From assembly GCA_030596605.1 (NCBI GenBank), contig JAUVJI010000016.1, forward strand, positions 1 to 43,084: DNA of 43,084 nucleotides, read 5' to 3'. The position numbers and the translations under genes are program-made. Each line of letters begins with the position of its first letter. Positions within the stretch are counted from its first letter, which is position 1. The notes beneath the pieces were generated by a model, which was not told the origin of the DNA, searched no databases, and was given only the letters and a program-made list of their open reading frames with translations. This DNA comes from Bacteroidales bacterium. Lineage in GTDB: Bacteria; Bacteroidota; Bacteroidia; Bacteroidales; JAADJA01. Below are positions 23,363-33,266 of this stretch, piece after piece.

Positions 23363-25090
23363 CTATAGTTCCCACACTTCTTCCAAATCCCAGTTGGCCC
23401 TGATGGTAATTTCGTTTGGGTAAAAATTTACTTTTTCAGGTTGGATTTTATAATAATAATCGCCTGTATCCCATTCTCCGTTATTGTTCTGGTCGTAGAT
23501 CACTTTGACCTGATATTTCCCAGGATCCAGATATTCAAATGAAATACGTTTATTTTGAGTAATATGAATCTCCTTTTCTATCTTGTCTTTGTTCAATAGC
23601 TGTATGATATGATTTGTGTTTGGTTTCGATAATTGCAAATCAAAAAATAAATTTCCATAATCTTCGATGGACTTCGTTCTAAATGTCAGCAGGGTGGTAT
23701 CATGTGAATGGCCATGTATATCAATAAAGCAGCTATCGGGGATGACCATTTTATAGGATGTAGCCGGTTCCCATTTATAATTAACAGATAATCTCCTATT
23801 CAAACTTGAATCTGTAAAAAAAAATTCAGGTGTAATGGGAATAGTATCGTTCTCAAAAATAATAATATTTGAGAAATTATAAGTACTAACGGGGTAACCA
23901 AAAACTAATTTTAAATTTTTATCCAGTTTTAAAACTTTTCCATTTACGTTACTTTTAATCGAAAGGGTTTGAATGCTTTCTTCTTCTTTTTTAGGTTTTC
24001 GACTTCGAATTTTCTTCCTTAATGCAACTTTCACTGTATCCAGGATTTCATCATTATTAATGAGTTCAATTGTTAATGAATCCTGATCAATATTTTTTAA
24101 CCAATAAGTTATTGTATCATTTGTTTTATTTACTTCCTTAATTGACCAGTCTATATAGCTATCGGGACCTGAAGGTAGGTTTAAAGGATTTGCTTCGGAA
24201 TTTATAGTTGGTCGTTTAAAGACTAAGTTTATTTGATTATTTTGAGCCAAAAAGGCTTTTAAAAATCTTTGCACTGAATCAGTTTCCTGAAATAAATATA
24301 AATCTAAAGATCGAAATTCAGGTGACACATTTAATATTGTATCGATTGATAGAGTGTCAACTAACCCCGTATCCACTGTTTTCGGTTGTATATAGAACGG
24401 ATGAATAAGACTATCAATAAATGCAATCTTTTCATTTGGCTGGTCATATATCAGATTTCCATTTTGATCCCATAGAACAAATATCTTAAAGTCTTTATCT
24501 GGTAGATTATTTAAAATAAATTCTCCATCTTCATTGGTTTTTGACATATAGTAAGGCCTTACTAATAGAGGCAGTGAATCATAGGATATAGTGTCGTTAT
24601 TATCGAGATACAGCATTACGTTATTATTTTCTAAAGTACTTAGGTCAAAAGCGTCGTAAACTTTTCCTTTGAAAGAAAGAGAATCCAAAACATTACCCGT
24701 AGAAAATATATATTGAAAATTTGTTATTGGATTGTTCTCAGTTAAATCTACAATGGCATCCCCGAAAAAAATATTATAGGTAGTATTCTCTTTCAAATCT
24801 TCCTTAAACTCCATCACTACCGATTTTCCTTTTAATTTGAATTCAGGTAATTTAGCCATGGGAGGCGAAATAATCACCTGCTGGTTAATTTCTTTTAACT
24901 GTACAAATTCGTTAAAATAAATTCTGACTTTGTTTGAATTGAAGTTCTTCGAATATTGAGGCGGTTCAGATTTAATAAACTCCGGAGGCTTTGTATCCCG
25001 GGGTCCACCTGAAGGGCTTACCTGATTAGCACACATAATTGCTAAAAATCCGGAAGTAATTAATAATATACCGTTTAATATTCTTTTCAT
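23363..25090 (-). CDS. Ig-like domain lipoprotein (Big_5 type)
   Basis: 575 residues with a lipoprotein-type signal, MKRILNGILLITSGFLAIMC, though the residue before the cysteine is M, unusual for a lipobox. The mature N-terminus ANQVSPSGGPRDTKPPEFIK is the landmark of a Bacteroidota family that carries a Big_5 Ig-like domain (KVRIYFNEFVQLKEINQQVI, STTYNIFFGDA-like strand) followed by further beta domains, ending in YDQNNNGEWDTGDYYYKIQP. Such proteins are surface or periplasmic lipoproteins of unknown role. It is convergent with the alanine dehydrogenase-like gene and heads no visible operon. Confidence 0.78.
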   Translation of the reverse strand: MKRILNGILLITSGFLAIMCANQVSPSGGPRDTKPPEFIKSEPPQYSKNFNSNKVRIYFNEFVQLKEINQQVIISPPMAKLPEFKLKGKSVVMEFKEDLKENTTYNIFFGDAIVDLTENNPITNFQYIFSTGNVLDSLSFKGKVYDAFDLSTLENNNVMLYLDNNDTISYDSLPLLVRPYYMSKTNEDGEFILNNLPDKDFKIFVLWDQNGNLIYDQPNEKIAFIDSLIHPFYIQPKTVDTGLVDTLSIDTILNVSPEFRSLDLYLFQETDSVQRFLKAFLAQNNQINLVFKRPTINSEANPLNLPSGPDSYIDWSIKEVNKTNDTITYWLKNIDQDSLTIELINNDEILDTVKVALRKKIRSRKPKKEEESIQTLSIKSNVNGKVLKLDKNLKLVFGYPVSTYNFSNIIIFENDTIPITPEFFFTDSSLNRRLSVNYKWEPATSYKMVIPDSCFIDIHGHSHDTTLLTFRTKSIEDYGNLFFDLQLSKPNTNHIIQLLNKDKIEKEIHITQNKRISFEYLDPGKYQVKVIYDQNNNGEWDTGDYYYKIQPEKVNFYPNEITIRANWDLEEVWEL

Positions 25091-25129
25091 TTAAATTCTA
25101 TCATCTATAAATACTGTAAAACAAAAAAA

Positions 25130-25756
25130 TTATTGAAATAAATGATCACCCAAAGGTTCAAAAATAAAACCGGATTTTGAAAAATGCTCAAGGTATTTGG
25201 GTAAAGCATAGATAACTTTATCAATTGTTTTTAAGTTATCATGAAAAACGATAATAGTACCCTTTGTAGTATTCTTTATTGATCTTCTGAGACATTTTTC
25301 TTTTGAAATATTTTTATCAAAATCACCAGGTAACAAAGACCAGAGAATAATTTTATATTGATTCTTTAATTTTTTTATTTGTTGTCGGGTTATTTTCCCA
25401 TAAGGTGGTCTGAATAAACTTGATTGCAATACTTCATTACATTTTTCAATATCAGCAAAAAATTCTTCAGTGCCGGTTTTATTCCCATTCAGGTGACTGT
25501 ATGAATGATTGCCAATAGCATGTCCTTTCTCTCTTATTTGATTTATGATTTTTGAGTTTTCTTTTGCTTTTTTACCAACACAAAAAAAAGTAGCTTTTGC
25601 ATTATACTGATCCAGAATATCAAGAATTAAACATGTTGTTCTTTTTCCCGGTCCATCATCAAATGTCAGATAAATCTTATTTTCTTTTTCCGGAATTTTC
25701 CAAATAAGATCTTTGTAATAATAACTTATTATTTTAGGTGTTTTTACAAAGTACAT
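25130..25756 (-). CDS. Polysaccharide deacetylase (NodB domain)
   Basis: 208 residues, a single NodB/CE4 domain for metal-dependent removal of N-acetyl groups from glycans such as peptidoglycan or chitin-like polymers. All five motifs are visible: TFDDGP with D33-D34, HSYSH with H83 and H87, RPPYGK (115-120), WSLLPGDFD, and IVFHDN with the last histidine. There is no signal peptide, so it acts on a cytoplasmic or inner-membrane side substrate, or is exported otherwise. The start codon is 2 bases after the MFS gene stop, so the two are translated from one message. Confidence 0.92.
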   Translation of the reverse strand: MYFVKTPKIISYYYKDLIWKIPEKENKIYLTFDDGPGKRTTCLILDILDQYNAKATFFCVGKKAKENSKIINQIREKGHAIGNHSYSHLNGNKTGTEEFFADIEKCNEVLQSSLFRPPYGKITRQQIKKLKNQYKIILWSLLPGDFDKNISKEKCLRRSIKNTTKGTIIVFHDNLKTIDKVIYALPKYLEHFSKSGFIFEPLGDHLFQ

Positions 25757-25758
25757 AT

Positions 25759-27141
25759 CTATTTTGCGTTTGATGGTAACTCCAGGCCATAACCGGACTT
25801 TTTGTCTTCTCTCTTGAGAAGTATTGCGAATACAACTCCTAAAACCCCCAAAAAGGCCAGCATAAGAATCGCATAATCATAATTATAGGAAGCTGATCCA
25901 TTGGCAACATCTTCAGGTCTCACTCCAGGATTTGTTTTATCAAGTACAATCCCTATCAGTAACGGGAAGGCCCATAATCCCAGGTTTTGTATTGCGAACA
26001 TGGTACCAAAGGCTGAACCAATTCGTTTTTCGTCAACAATTTTGGCCACAGATGGCCACATAGCTGCCGGTACCAATGAAAAAGCAATTCCGAGAATGAT
26101 CATAAGCGGTATTGGTGAAATCATCGTCAAGGCAAATAAAAGATGTACAAGCACAATTAATAAAGATCCAAAAATCATTAATGTTGCGCTACGGCCTCTT
26201 TTATCCACAAACAAGCCGACAAGTGGGGTGAAGAAGATTGTTCCCACCGACAGGAGTGAGGCAATTTTTCCACTCGCTTCCGGTAACACTCCAAACTTAT
26301 TTAAAATGAAATCAGCTGAAAAAGATTGAAAAGGGAAAACTGCAGAATAAAACGTCATACAGAGCAAGGTGACAAAAATGAAGGATCGATTAGTAACCAA
26401 TTTAATCAAATCATTCATATGAAAAACTTCATCCTTGCTTAATAAATTTACTTTGTTAATTTGTTTATCCAATTTAAGGTCAAATAAGGTATAAACAAGA
26501 AATGCCAGTAATGCTATTAAAAGTAACATTGCTGCGAACCAAATAGCAATATTCCAAGAAGAAGCATTGGATGCAATGATTGGAGAGAAATAGAATGCTG
26601 CCCAAGAGCCTGCCCTGGCTATTCCTATTTTAAACCCAAATGCCATGGCAAGTTCTTTTCCTTTAAACCATTTTACTATGATTTTACTCACAACTACAAT
26701 GCTGGTCTCTGCGCCTAAACCAAAAAAGAATCTGCCCAATAACATCATTTTAAGTTCAGGTGAGTAACCTGACCAAAAAGAATTCATGAAAGAATATCCT
26801 AATCCACCGCTGCGATAATATTCACTGGCTCCGTAGGCAGTTAATAAAGCGCCCCCCGTCATCATGAAAATAAATAGAAATCCAGTCCGTCGAATTCCGA
26901 GCCGATCTAAAATTATTCCTCCCCAAATACACATCAATAAAAAAATGTTGGGAATTGAGTAGGCAGAAACAAATAGGCCAAAGTCAGTATTTGTAAAATT
27001 GAAATGCTCTTCCAGGTCTCTTTTTAGTGGAGAAATTGCATCATAGAAATAGTAATTTGCGGCCTGTACAAAAGCAACCAGTAGAAGTATACCCCATCGA
27101 AGGCCAGTGTTATCTTTAATGGTTTTTGAAATATTTGCCAT
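25759..27141 (-). CDS. Major facilitator superfamily transporter
   Basis: 460 residues with twelve predicted membrane helices. MFS landmarks: the loop GGIILDRLGIRRTG after helix 2, helix 5 region MLLGRFFFGLGAETSIVV, and the mirrored LVGLFVDKRGRSATLM in the second half. The type resembles the nitrate/sugar-phosphate-like anion transporters, but the substrate cannot be read. The extended loop YYRSGGLGYSFMNSFW between helices is unusual. It is co-transcribed with the NodB deacetylase. Confidence 0.9.
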   Translation of the reverse strand: MANISKTIKDNTGLRWGILLLVAFVQAANYYFYDAISPLKRDLEEHFNFTNTDFGLFVSAYSIPNIFLLMCIWGGIILDRLGIRRTGFLFIFMMTGGALLTAYGASEYYRSGGLGYSFMNSFWSGYSPELKMMLLGRFFFGLGAETSIVVVSKIIVKWFKGKELAMAFGFKIGIARAGSWAAFYFSPIIASNASSWNIAIWFAAMLLLIALLAFLVYTLFDLKLDKQINKVNLLSKDEVFHMNDLIKLVTNRSFIFVTLLCMTFYSAVFPFQSFSADFILNKFGVLPEASGKIASLLSVGTIFFTPLVGLFVDKRGRSATLMIFGSLLIVLVHLLFALTMISPIPLMIILGIAFSLVPAAMWPSVAKIVDEKRIGSAFGTMFAIQNLGLWAFPLLIGIVLDKTNPGVRPEDVANGSASYNYDYAILMLAFLGVLGVVFAILLKREDKKSGYGLELPSNAK

Positions 27142-27191
27142 AAATAAGGTTTTACATAAACCCTGTGATTTTAGGATTGTGAGAAATTCGT

Positions 27192-27220
27192 CAAATTTAG
27201 TAAATTCTTTATGTTAACAA
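27192..27220 (-). promoter_or_regulatory. Promoter of the MFS-deacetylase operon
   Basis: On the minus strand TTG, 18 bases, TAAATTTG. The -7 box ends 50 bases before the MFS start codon. Confidence 0.5.
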
Positions 27221-27440
27221 GTCAATGTGCAGTTTAAATATATTACCTTTTTTAAAATCAAAATTTATTTATTAATTTAGCCCGATTAAATGCACGGGTA
27301 ACATTTTTCATCAGGTCAAGATTCAAAAACTATAAAATAAATATGTGTTTAGTTTCCCGGCTACTTTGGCAAGAGAATTTGATTTTGTCAAAAATTGTAA
27401 TTTTTAATTATAAACTAAGTTGGTCTTGTACCGGTTTTTT

Positions 27441-30400
27441 ATGAATTTGCCTAAAACAGGGTTAAATATAATCTTTATTTCGATATTACTTACCTTCTTC
27501 AGCTTTAACAGCAGAGGGGAGGTCTATTATTGGATTGGGGGCTCAGGAAACTGGTCTGATACACTTCACTGGTACTCTGAATCAGGAGGAATTCCCACTC
27601 AAGATGATAATGTGTATTTTAATGATAACTCTTTTACAGAAAAATATCAAACTGTAAATATTGACATTGTTGCCAGTTGCAAGAATATGAATTGGGGAGC
27701 TTGCAATGATGAGCCTGTTCTCATTGGTAATAAAACATTAAACATTGCCGGTTCATTAATTCTTGCCTCAATAATGACAGTTGAGTATACAGGTAATCTT
27801 TATTTTAATGGAAATCTGTCAAATAACCAGTTACAACTACAAGGAATTCCCCTAAATTCAAACATTTACTTCACGGGTTCTGGATACTGGATACTTTATA
27901 GCACCCTTGACATTGGTACTAAAAGTATTTACTTGGAAAACGGGAATTTAAATTTTTCTGGCAAAATTATTAATTGCGGCTCATTTTATTCAGTTTCAAG
28001 CAATGACAGAACTATTAATATAGAGTCCGCTGAAGTAAACATTCTTGCTGATAATGGTGCATGGTCAGTAGATGACCAGTTAGAATTATTGGCAGAAAAC
28101 TCTATTTTGACTTTCGATAATTCAAATTTCTTTTCACAGAGTATTTTTGCGGGTAGTAACCATGATTACTGGCATGTAATTTTTTATAACGATGCAACCA
28201 TTACCGGAAATAATTCATTTGAAAGCTTATACTTTCATGCTAACCATAAATATGAACTTGAAGGTGGTAGTACCCAAACATTGAATGGAAATTTGTTTGC
28301 AAGGGGATGTTCCGGTCTAATCGAAATCAAATCTACTAATAATAATCATGCGAATATTGCCAGTAACAATGGAAATATAAATGTATCTTTTGTTACTTTA
28401 GAATCAATAAATGCAGCCAATCCCCCCCCCTTTGAATTTAATGCTTACTATTCGATTGATAATGGCAATAATCAGGGTGTCAATATTTATACTGAGACAA
28501 GGGAAATGTATTGGATTAATGGAACAGGAAATTGGACAGATACTACTCACTGGACTTCAATCCCTGTTAATGAAGATTCTGACTGCTTGCCATTGCCATT
28601 CGAAAATGTATATTTTGACAACAACTCTTTTATTGCTGAAGATACTGTAAAAGTTGATATCCCCAGGATTCATTGCAATAATATGACATGGTCGGGCAAT
28701 AAAAAACCAATATTCAGAAATATTATAAATTCTGAACTGAGTATTTATGGGTCATTGGAGTTTTCTCCTTATATGGATAATTTCTTTAATGGACCTATTT
28801 TCTTTTTGGACACGCTTGGAGGGAAAACTGTTAAAACTGCGAACAGGGATTTTTTCAATAACCTTCATTTTCTTGGAGATAATGGTGAATGGACCATTTA
28901 CGATAGCTTAAAAGTTGAAGGATCAATCGTTTTTGAAAGAGGCAACCTTGACATTAATGATAATTATTTATGTTGCTACACTTTTCACGCTGATTCTAAC
29001 TCATATAGAACGCTAAATTTTGGATCATCTGAAATCTACATTACAAGGTCATCTCCTTATCCTGCCTGGAGTATAAATCATGAAAACCTTGGATTTGATG
29101 GTGATAATACTATCATCGACTTTACAGCGAGTGGTGCAACATTTTATAATTATGGTGGAGAGGATACAGCGAGATTTTACAATGTAAAATTTAGTTTTGA
29201 TGTTGGTATGCCAAGATTGTATACTTATTCTGATATTTATTCGGTTTTTCATAGAGTATCATTTAATAGTAATGGTTCAATTTTAGGAAACAATATGTTT
29301 GATACCCTGTCCTTTTCACCTGGGAATTATTATAATTTAGCAGCAGGAAACACGCAAACTATTAATCATGAAGTTTTTCCTACCGGCTTTTGTGATGGAC
29401 CAATATTGATCCAATCAGCGACCAACGGAACACAAGCAAGATTTGAAAAAGAAAGTGATACACTTTTAGTAAATAATACTTCATTAAGAGATATTAGTAC
29501 AACAGGTGATGCCGTATTTATAGCTGAGAATTCAATAGACCTTGGGAATAATAGCGGCTGGGATACTATTCTTGTTTCTGCACCCGGAAAACTATTTTGG
29601 GTTGGTGGTACAGGGGATTGGAGTGATATGGAACATTGGTCTTTGATAAGTGGTGGAATTGGTGGGCAATGTATTCCTACTCCATTTGATACAGTGATTT
29701 TTGATCAGAATTCATATTCTTCTATTGATCAATTTACTATGGTTGATTTAAATAATGCTTTTGCACATGATATGGATTGGACCGGTGCAAATCATATTCC
29801 TAAGTTTTCCGGTTTACATACTAGTGCTTATTTAAGAATATATGGTTCATTAAAATTGAATCCAATTATGGATTTTACTTTTCCCGGATATATATATTTT
29901 GGCTCAACCGACAGCAGTGAAACAATAATAACAGAAAACATCAAATTTCATAATTCCAATAATAATGTTTATTTTGATGGGATTGGCGGCGAATGGACAT
30001 TAATGGATACCCTTGATTTGGGTTATGATTTGGCTGATAGAAATACAATTATTTTTTATCACGGAAATCTGATCACAAATGATCAGTTTGTAAAGTGTTA
30101 TGGCTTTCTTTCAACAAATAGTAATAATAGAAGTTTATCTCCTGGTAATTCTGATATTCATATTCTTAATATATGGAATGTGTATGGAAATAATTTTACC
30201 TTATTTGAAAACAACTCATTTATCCGAATTGATTCAGGTAATTTTTACCATCGGTATGGAAATTATTTTCCCTATAATGATCTTTGGCTAGCTTCACAAA
30301 ATAAATATCAAAAAGTAAGCACTTTAAGCGCAGATTCAATTATTTTCAAAAATGTTATTTTTAACAATACAGGTGAGATGTCCGGCACCAACGGCAGTGT

Positions 30401-32360
30401 TTATGCCGATTATGTTTCCTTTGCCGGAGAAGGTAAAATAAATACTCAATTTAGTGGGAATGTGAATGTTTATGTAATTGATAGTTTGCTATTTAATTCA
30501 ACCGGATATGTTTATGGCAATGATACTGTAAGAAACTTTGTCCGGTTTGATTCGATTGGAAGTATTGAAGGTAATGGTGAATATAAAAATGCCATGTTTT
30601 ATAATGATGGCAATATTCTTCGAAATAATTTATTTGATACATTGACATTCTCGCCAGGATATACCTACCAGCTTGGGGGAGAAGATACACAAACCATAGA
30701 TGACCAATTCAACATTGTTGGTAATAATTGCCAAGATATATTTCTTGAATCCACAACCGATTCTCTTGCAAAAGTATTTAAAGAGTCAGGTTCTGTGTTT
30801 GGAGAATTCATTGAAATGACGAATATTAAGGCCTTTGGTGATGCATTGTTTGACGCAGGTAATTTTAGCACTAATGTCAATAATTCAAATGAAGGATGGT
30901 TGTTTCATGATTCTCCCCTGAATTACAGCCTGGGAAATGATACATCATTTCTTGAAGGTACAACATTGGTGCTTTGTGCTCAATATTTTAATGGAAATGC
31001 CGGAACAACCTATGAATGGACCAATTGCAGTACCGGTGAAGTACTTGGAACGGATTCCTGTGTTTCTATAACTGAAATGGGTAGTTATTGCTTATCCGTT
31101 TATTATGATGAAGGTCCGGGATGTATTAAAAGTGATGATATAATTGTTGGATGTTTCCTTGATTTGTCATTTGACACTACACATGTGAGTTGCAATGGAT
31201 TTAATGATGGCGCCATTGAAATGCAAATTGTAGTGGGAGCCGAGCCTTATGATATTAGTTGGTTTGATGAGAATGGTCAATTAATAAGTACATCTCAGAA
31301 TGTTTATGATCTTTCTGTAGGCTCATATTATTATACAATTATGGATGCTGAGTTTTGTACATCGGATGATACGATTACTTTAACCGAACCTGATGAACTG
31401 GAGATGGGATACATTTCCACGGAGACATGTTATGGAGAAAATAACGGGACCATTGAGGTTTTAATTACCGGTGGTACTGAACCATATGTCTATACTTGGT
31501 CGAATGATTCAACTGATCTTTTCTTAACCGGATTAGAACCCGGACCATATAGTATTACAGTTACTGATGATAATAACTGTCCCCCAATAAATGAAACAAT
31601 TACAATCAACCAATTAGATGAACTTGTTTTTGATTTACAGGGAACAGATTTAATATGCTATCAAGACAGCAGCGGTTTTGTAGAAATTTTTAACCTAACA
31701 GGTGGTACCGGTAATTATACAGAATATTCATGGTATGTTGATGATATTTTTTATTCCAATGATCAAAATCTTTATAATGTACAGACTGGTGAATATACTT
31801 TGACCATTACTGATGATTATGGTTGTAACGCTTCAGATAGTGCTGTTTTAACTGAGCCAGAGGAGATAATTCTGGAGTTAGTAGGATATGAAGGAATTGT
31901 TTATCTCGGTTCAATCGACCTTACTGTAACAGGTGGAGTAGCCCCATACGAATATTTATGGAACACCGGTGTCACCACTGAAGATATTGATCCTTTAGGG
32001 GGCGGTAATTATATTGTGGAGGTTACTGATAATAACCTTTGCAAGGCAACTGATAGTATTTTTATTGAGGTTCATTATAGAGTTTATGCACCTACAGCCT
32101 TTAGTCCGAATGGTGATAATATCAATGATGAATTTGAAATATTTGGCTTAGGGACTGATTTATTGGAATTTGAGTTATTAATATTTAATCGTTATGGGCA
32201 AATCGTTTTTCAGGCCGATGACGTTAATCATCATTGGAACGGAAGATTAAATAATGTTGGTGAGCCGTTGCCGATGGAAGCCTATACATGGCAGGTTAGT
32301 TTAAGCTATTGGGGAGGAGGGCAGGTTATCGATAATGGAAATGTAACCATATTAAGATAA
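27441..32360 (+). CDS. Giant T9SS type B surface protein with repeated modules and SprB-like repeats
   Basis: 1639 residues; the ATG used gives a signal peptide (MNLPKTGLNIIFISILLTFF), while an upstream TTG does not. Three long modules of ~350-450 residues begin with VYYWIGGSGNWSDTLHW, MYWINGTGNWTDTTHW (~356) and LFWVGGTGDWSDMEHW (~717), each followed by VYF(N/D)(D/N)NSF-like strands, a beta-helix-like layout. SprB-type repeats follow from ~1240 (CNGFNDGAIEMQ, CYGENNGTIEVLITGGTEPY). The end from ~1547 is a gliding-motility-associated type B sorting domain (APTAFSPNGDNINDEFEIFG, FNRYGQIVF, NGNVTILR). It is secreted by T9SS and probably an adhesin. A nine-C run lies at 28422-28430. Confidence 0.93.
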   Translation: MNLPKTGLNIIFISILLTFFSFNSRGEVYYWIGGSGNWSDTLHWYSESGGIPTQDDNVYFNDNSFTEKYQTVNIDIVASCKNMNWGACNDEPVLIGNKTLNIAGSLILASIMTVEYTGNLYFNGNLSNNQLQLQGIPLNSNIYFTGSGYWILYSTLDIGTKSIYLENGNLNFSGKIINCGSFYSVSSNDRTINIESAEVNILADNGAWSVDDQLELLAENSILTFDNSNFFSQSIFAGSNHDYWHVIFYNDATITGNNSFESLYFHANHKYELEGGSTQTLNGNLFARGCSGLIEIKSTNNNHANIASNNGNINVSFVTLESINAANPPPFEFNAYYSIDNGNNQGVNIYTETREMYWINGTGNWTDTTHWTSIPVNEDSDCLPLPFENVYFDNNSFIAEDTVKVDIPRIHCNNMTWSGNKKPIFRNIINSELSIYGSLEFSPYMDNFFNGPIFFLDTLGGKTVKTANRDFFNNLHFLGDNGEWTIYDSLKVEGSIVFERGNLDINDNYLCCYTFHADSNSYRTLNFGSSEIYITRSSPYPAWSINHENLGFDGDNTIIDFTASGATFYNYGGEDTARFYNVKFSFDVGMPRLYTYSDIYSVFHRVSFNSNGSILGNNMFDTLSFSPGNYYNLAAGNTQTINHEVFPTGFCDGPILIQSATNGTQARFEKESDTLLVNNTSLRDISTTGDAVFIAENSIDLGNNSGWDTILVSAPGKLFWVGGTGDWSDMEHWSLISGGIGGQCIPTPFDTVIFDQNSYSSIDQFTMVDLNNAFAHDMDWTGANHIPKFSGLHTSAYLRIYGSLKLNPIMDFTFPGYIYFGSTDSSETIITENIKFHNSNNNVYFDGIGGEWTLMDTLDLGYDLADRNTIIFYHGNLITNDQFVKCYGFLSTNSNNRSLSPGNSDIHILNIWNVYGNNFTLFENNSFIRIDSGNFYHRYGNYFPYNDLWLASQNKYQKVSTLSADSIIFKNVIFNNTGEMSGTNGSVYADYVSFAGEGKINTQFSGNVNVYVIDSLLFNSTGYVYGNDTVRNFVRFDSIGSIEGNGEYKNAMFYNDGNILRNNLFDTLTFSPGYTYQLGGEDTQTIDDQFNIVGNNCQDIFLESTTDSLAKVFKESGSVFGEFIEMTNIKAFGDALFDAGNFSTNVNNSNEGWLFHDSPLNYSLGNDTSFLEGTTLVLCAQYFNGNAGTTYEWTNCSTGEVLGTDSCVSITEMGSYCLSVYYDEGPGCIKSDDIIVGCFLDLSFDTTHVSCNGFNDGAIEMQIVVGAEPYDISWFDENGQLISTSQNVYDLSVGSYYYTIMDAEFCTSDDTITLTEPDELEMGYISTETCYGENNGTIEVLITGGTEPYVYTWSNDSTDLFLTGLEPGPYSITVTDDNNCPPINETITINQLDELVFDLQGTDLICYQDSSGFVEIFNLTGGTGNYTEYSWYVDDIFYSNDQNLYNVQTGEYTLTITDDYGCNASDSAVLTEPEEIILELVGYEGIVYLGSIDLTVTGGVAPYEYLWNTGVTTEDIDPLGGGNYIVEVTDNNLCKATDSIFIEVHYRVYAPTAFSPNGDNINDEFEIFGLGTDLLEFELLIFNRYGQIVFQADDVNHHWNGRLNNVGEPLPMEAYTWQVSLSYWGGGQVIDNGNVTILR

Positions 32361-32388
32361 AAAAGGCAGCGTATAAACACTGCCTTTT
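32361..32388. terminator. Bidirectional terminator between convergent genes
   Basis: AAAAGGCAG (32361-32369) and CTGCCTTTT (32380-32388) form a perfect 9-bp stem with A-rich and T-rich ends, 1 base after the surface-protein stop and before the convergent peroxiredoxin stop. Confidence 0.85.
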
Positions 32389-32407
32389 AAAAAATATCTT
32401 AAATATT

Positions 32408-33043
32408 TTAATGCTTGGATAAATAGTCAGCAACTCCTTCTGCAGTTGCTTGCATCCCATCATCGCCAGGATGCCAATCAGCAGGGCAAACTTCACCATG
32501 TTCCTCGAAAAACTGAAGCGCATCTACCATCCTAAGGGTTTCATCAACACTCCTACCAAGGGGAAGGTCATTAACTACCTGATGACGAACTACACCTTGC
32601 TTATCAATTAAAAATAATCCCCTGTAGGCAACAGGTTCTCCATCAAATACCGATTGATCATTTTCTTCATCATAATCATATTCACCTGCAAGAACATCAT
32701 AGTTCTCGGAGATAGTTTTTGAAAGATCGGCTACCAGAGGAAATTTAACTCCTTTTATTCCGCCATCTTTTAACTCGGTGTTAAGCCATGCCCAATGTGA
32801 GAATTTTGAATCGATGGAACAACCCACAACTGCAACATCTCTTTTTTCAAATTCATCTAATTTCTTCTGGAATGCCAGTATCTCGGTTGGACAAACAAAT
32901 GTAAAATCCAATGGATAAAAGAAGAAAATTACATGCTTTTTTCCAATATACTGTTCTAAAGAAAATTTTTCTACAAATTCACCTCCGTTTACAACTGCAT
33001 CTGCTTCAAACAAAGGCGCTTTTTTACCTACTAATACTCCCAT
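32408..33043 (-). CDS. 2-Cys peroxiredoxin (AhpC/Prx1 type)
   Basis: 211 residues. It reduces hydrogen peroxide and organic peroxides with thiol electrons in the cytoplasm. Peroxidatic C51 is in DFTFVCPTE, resolving C185 in EVCPADW; the conserved arginine of the active site is in GVVRHQVVNDLPLGR. The YDYDEENDQSVFDG loop replaces the GGLG-type loop of sensitive enzymes with an acidic insert, a variation also known in bacterial Prx1. There is no ahpF next to it; thioredoxin could be the reductant. It has its own -7 box. Confidence 0.95.
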   Translation of the reverse strand: MGVLVGKKAPLFEADAVVNGGEFVEKFSLEQYIGKKHVIFFFYPLDFTFVCPTEILAFQKKLDEFEKRDVAVVGCSIDSKFSHWAWLNTELKDGGIKGVKFPLVADLSKTISENYDVLAGEYDYDEENDQSVFDGEPVAYRGLFLIDKQGVVRHQVVNDLPLGRSVDETLRMVDALQFFEEHGEVCPADWHPGDDGMQATAEGVADYLSKH

Positions 33044-33090
33044 TTTTATTATTTATTTGGTTAAAACTAAATTAATTTCGAAATCAGCTG

Positions 33091-33098
33091 CAAAGATA
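33091..33098 (-). promoter_or_regulatory. -7 promoter box of the peroxiredoxin gene
   Basis: TATCTTTG on the minus strand, 47 bases before the ATG; only a weak TTTC at the -33 place. Confidence 0.45.
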
Positions 33099-33266
33099 AA
33101 TATTTTACTTTACAGAAAATTCAGACATCTCAAATTATTATTAATTAAAGTTGCACTACTTGAGAAATTAAAACAAAAAACGATGTGTTTTGTTTTAGGA
33201 TTTGCTAGAAAATTTATACCTGACAAACGATATGATAAAAGGGGTTAAATGTTTTTTTTTAATGGA

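Noticed and set aside
33057..33248. ORF of 63 codons upstream of the peroxiredoxin
   Set aside because: It lies in the promoter region of the peroxiredoxin gene; lysine- and leucine-rich composition from AT-rich DNA, no family pattern.
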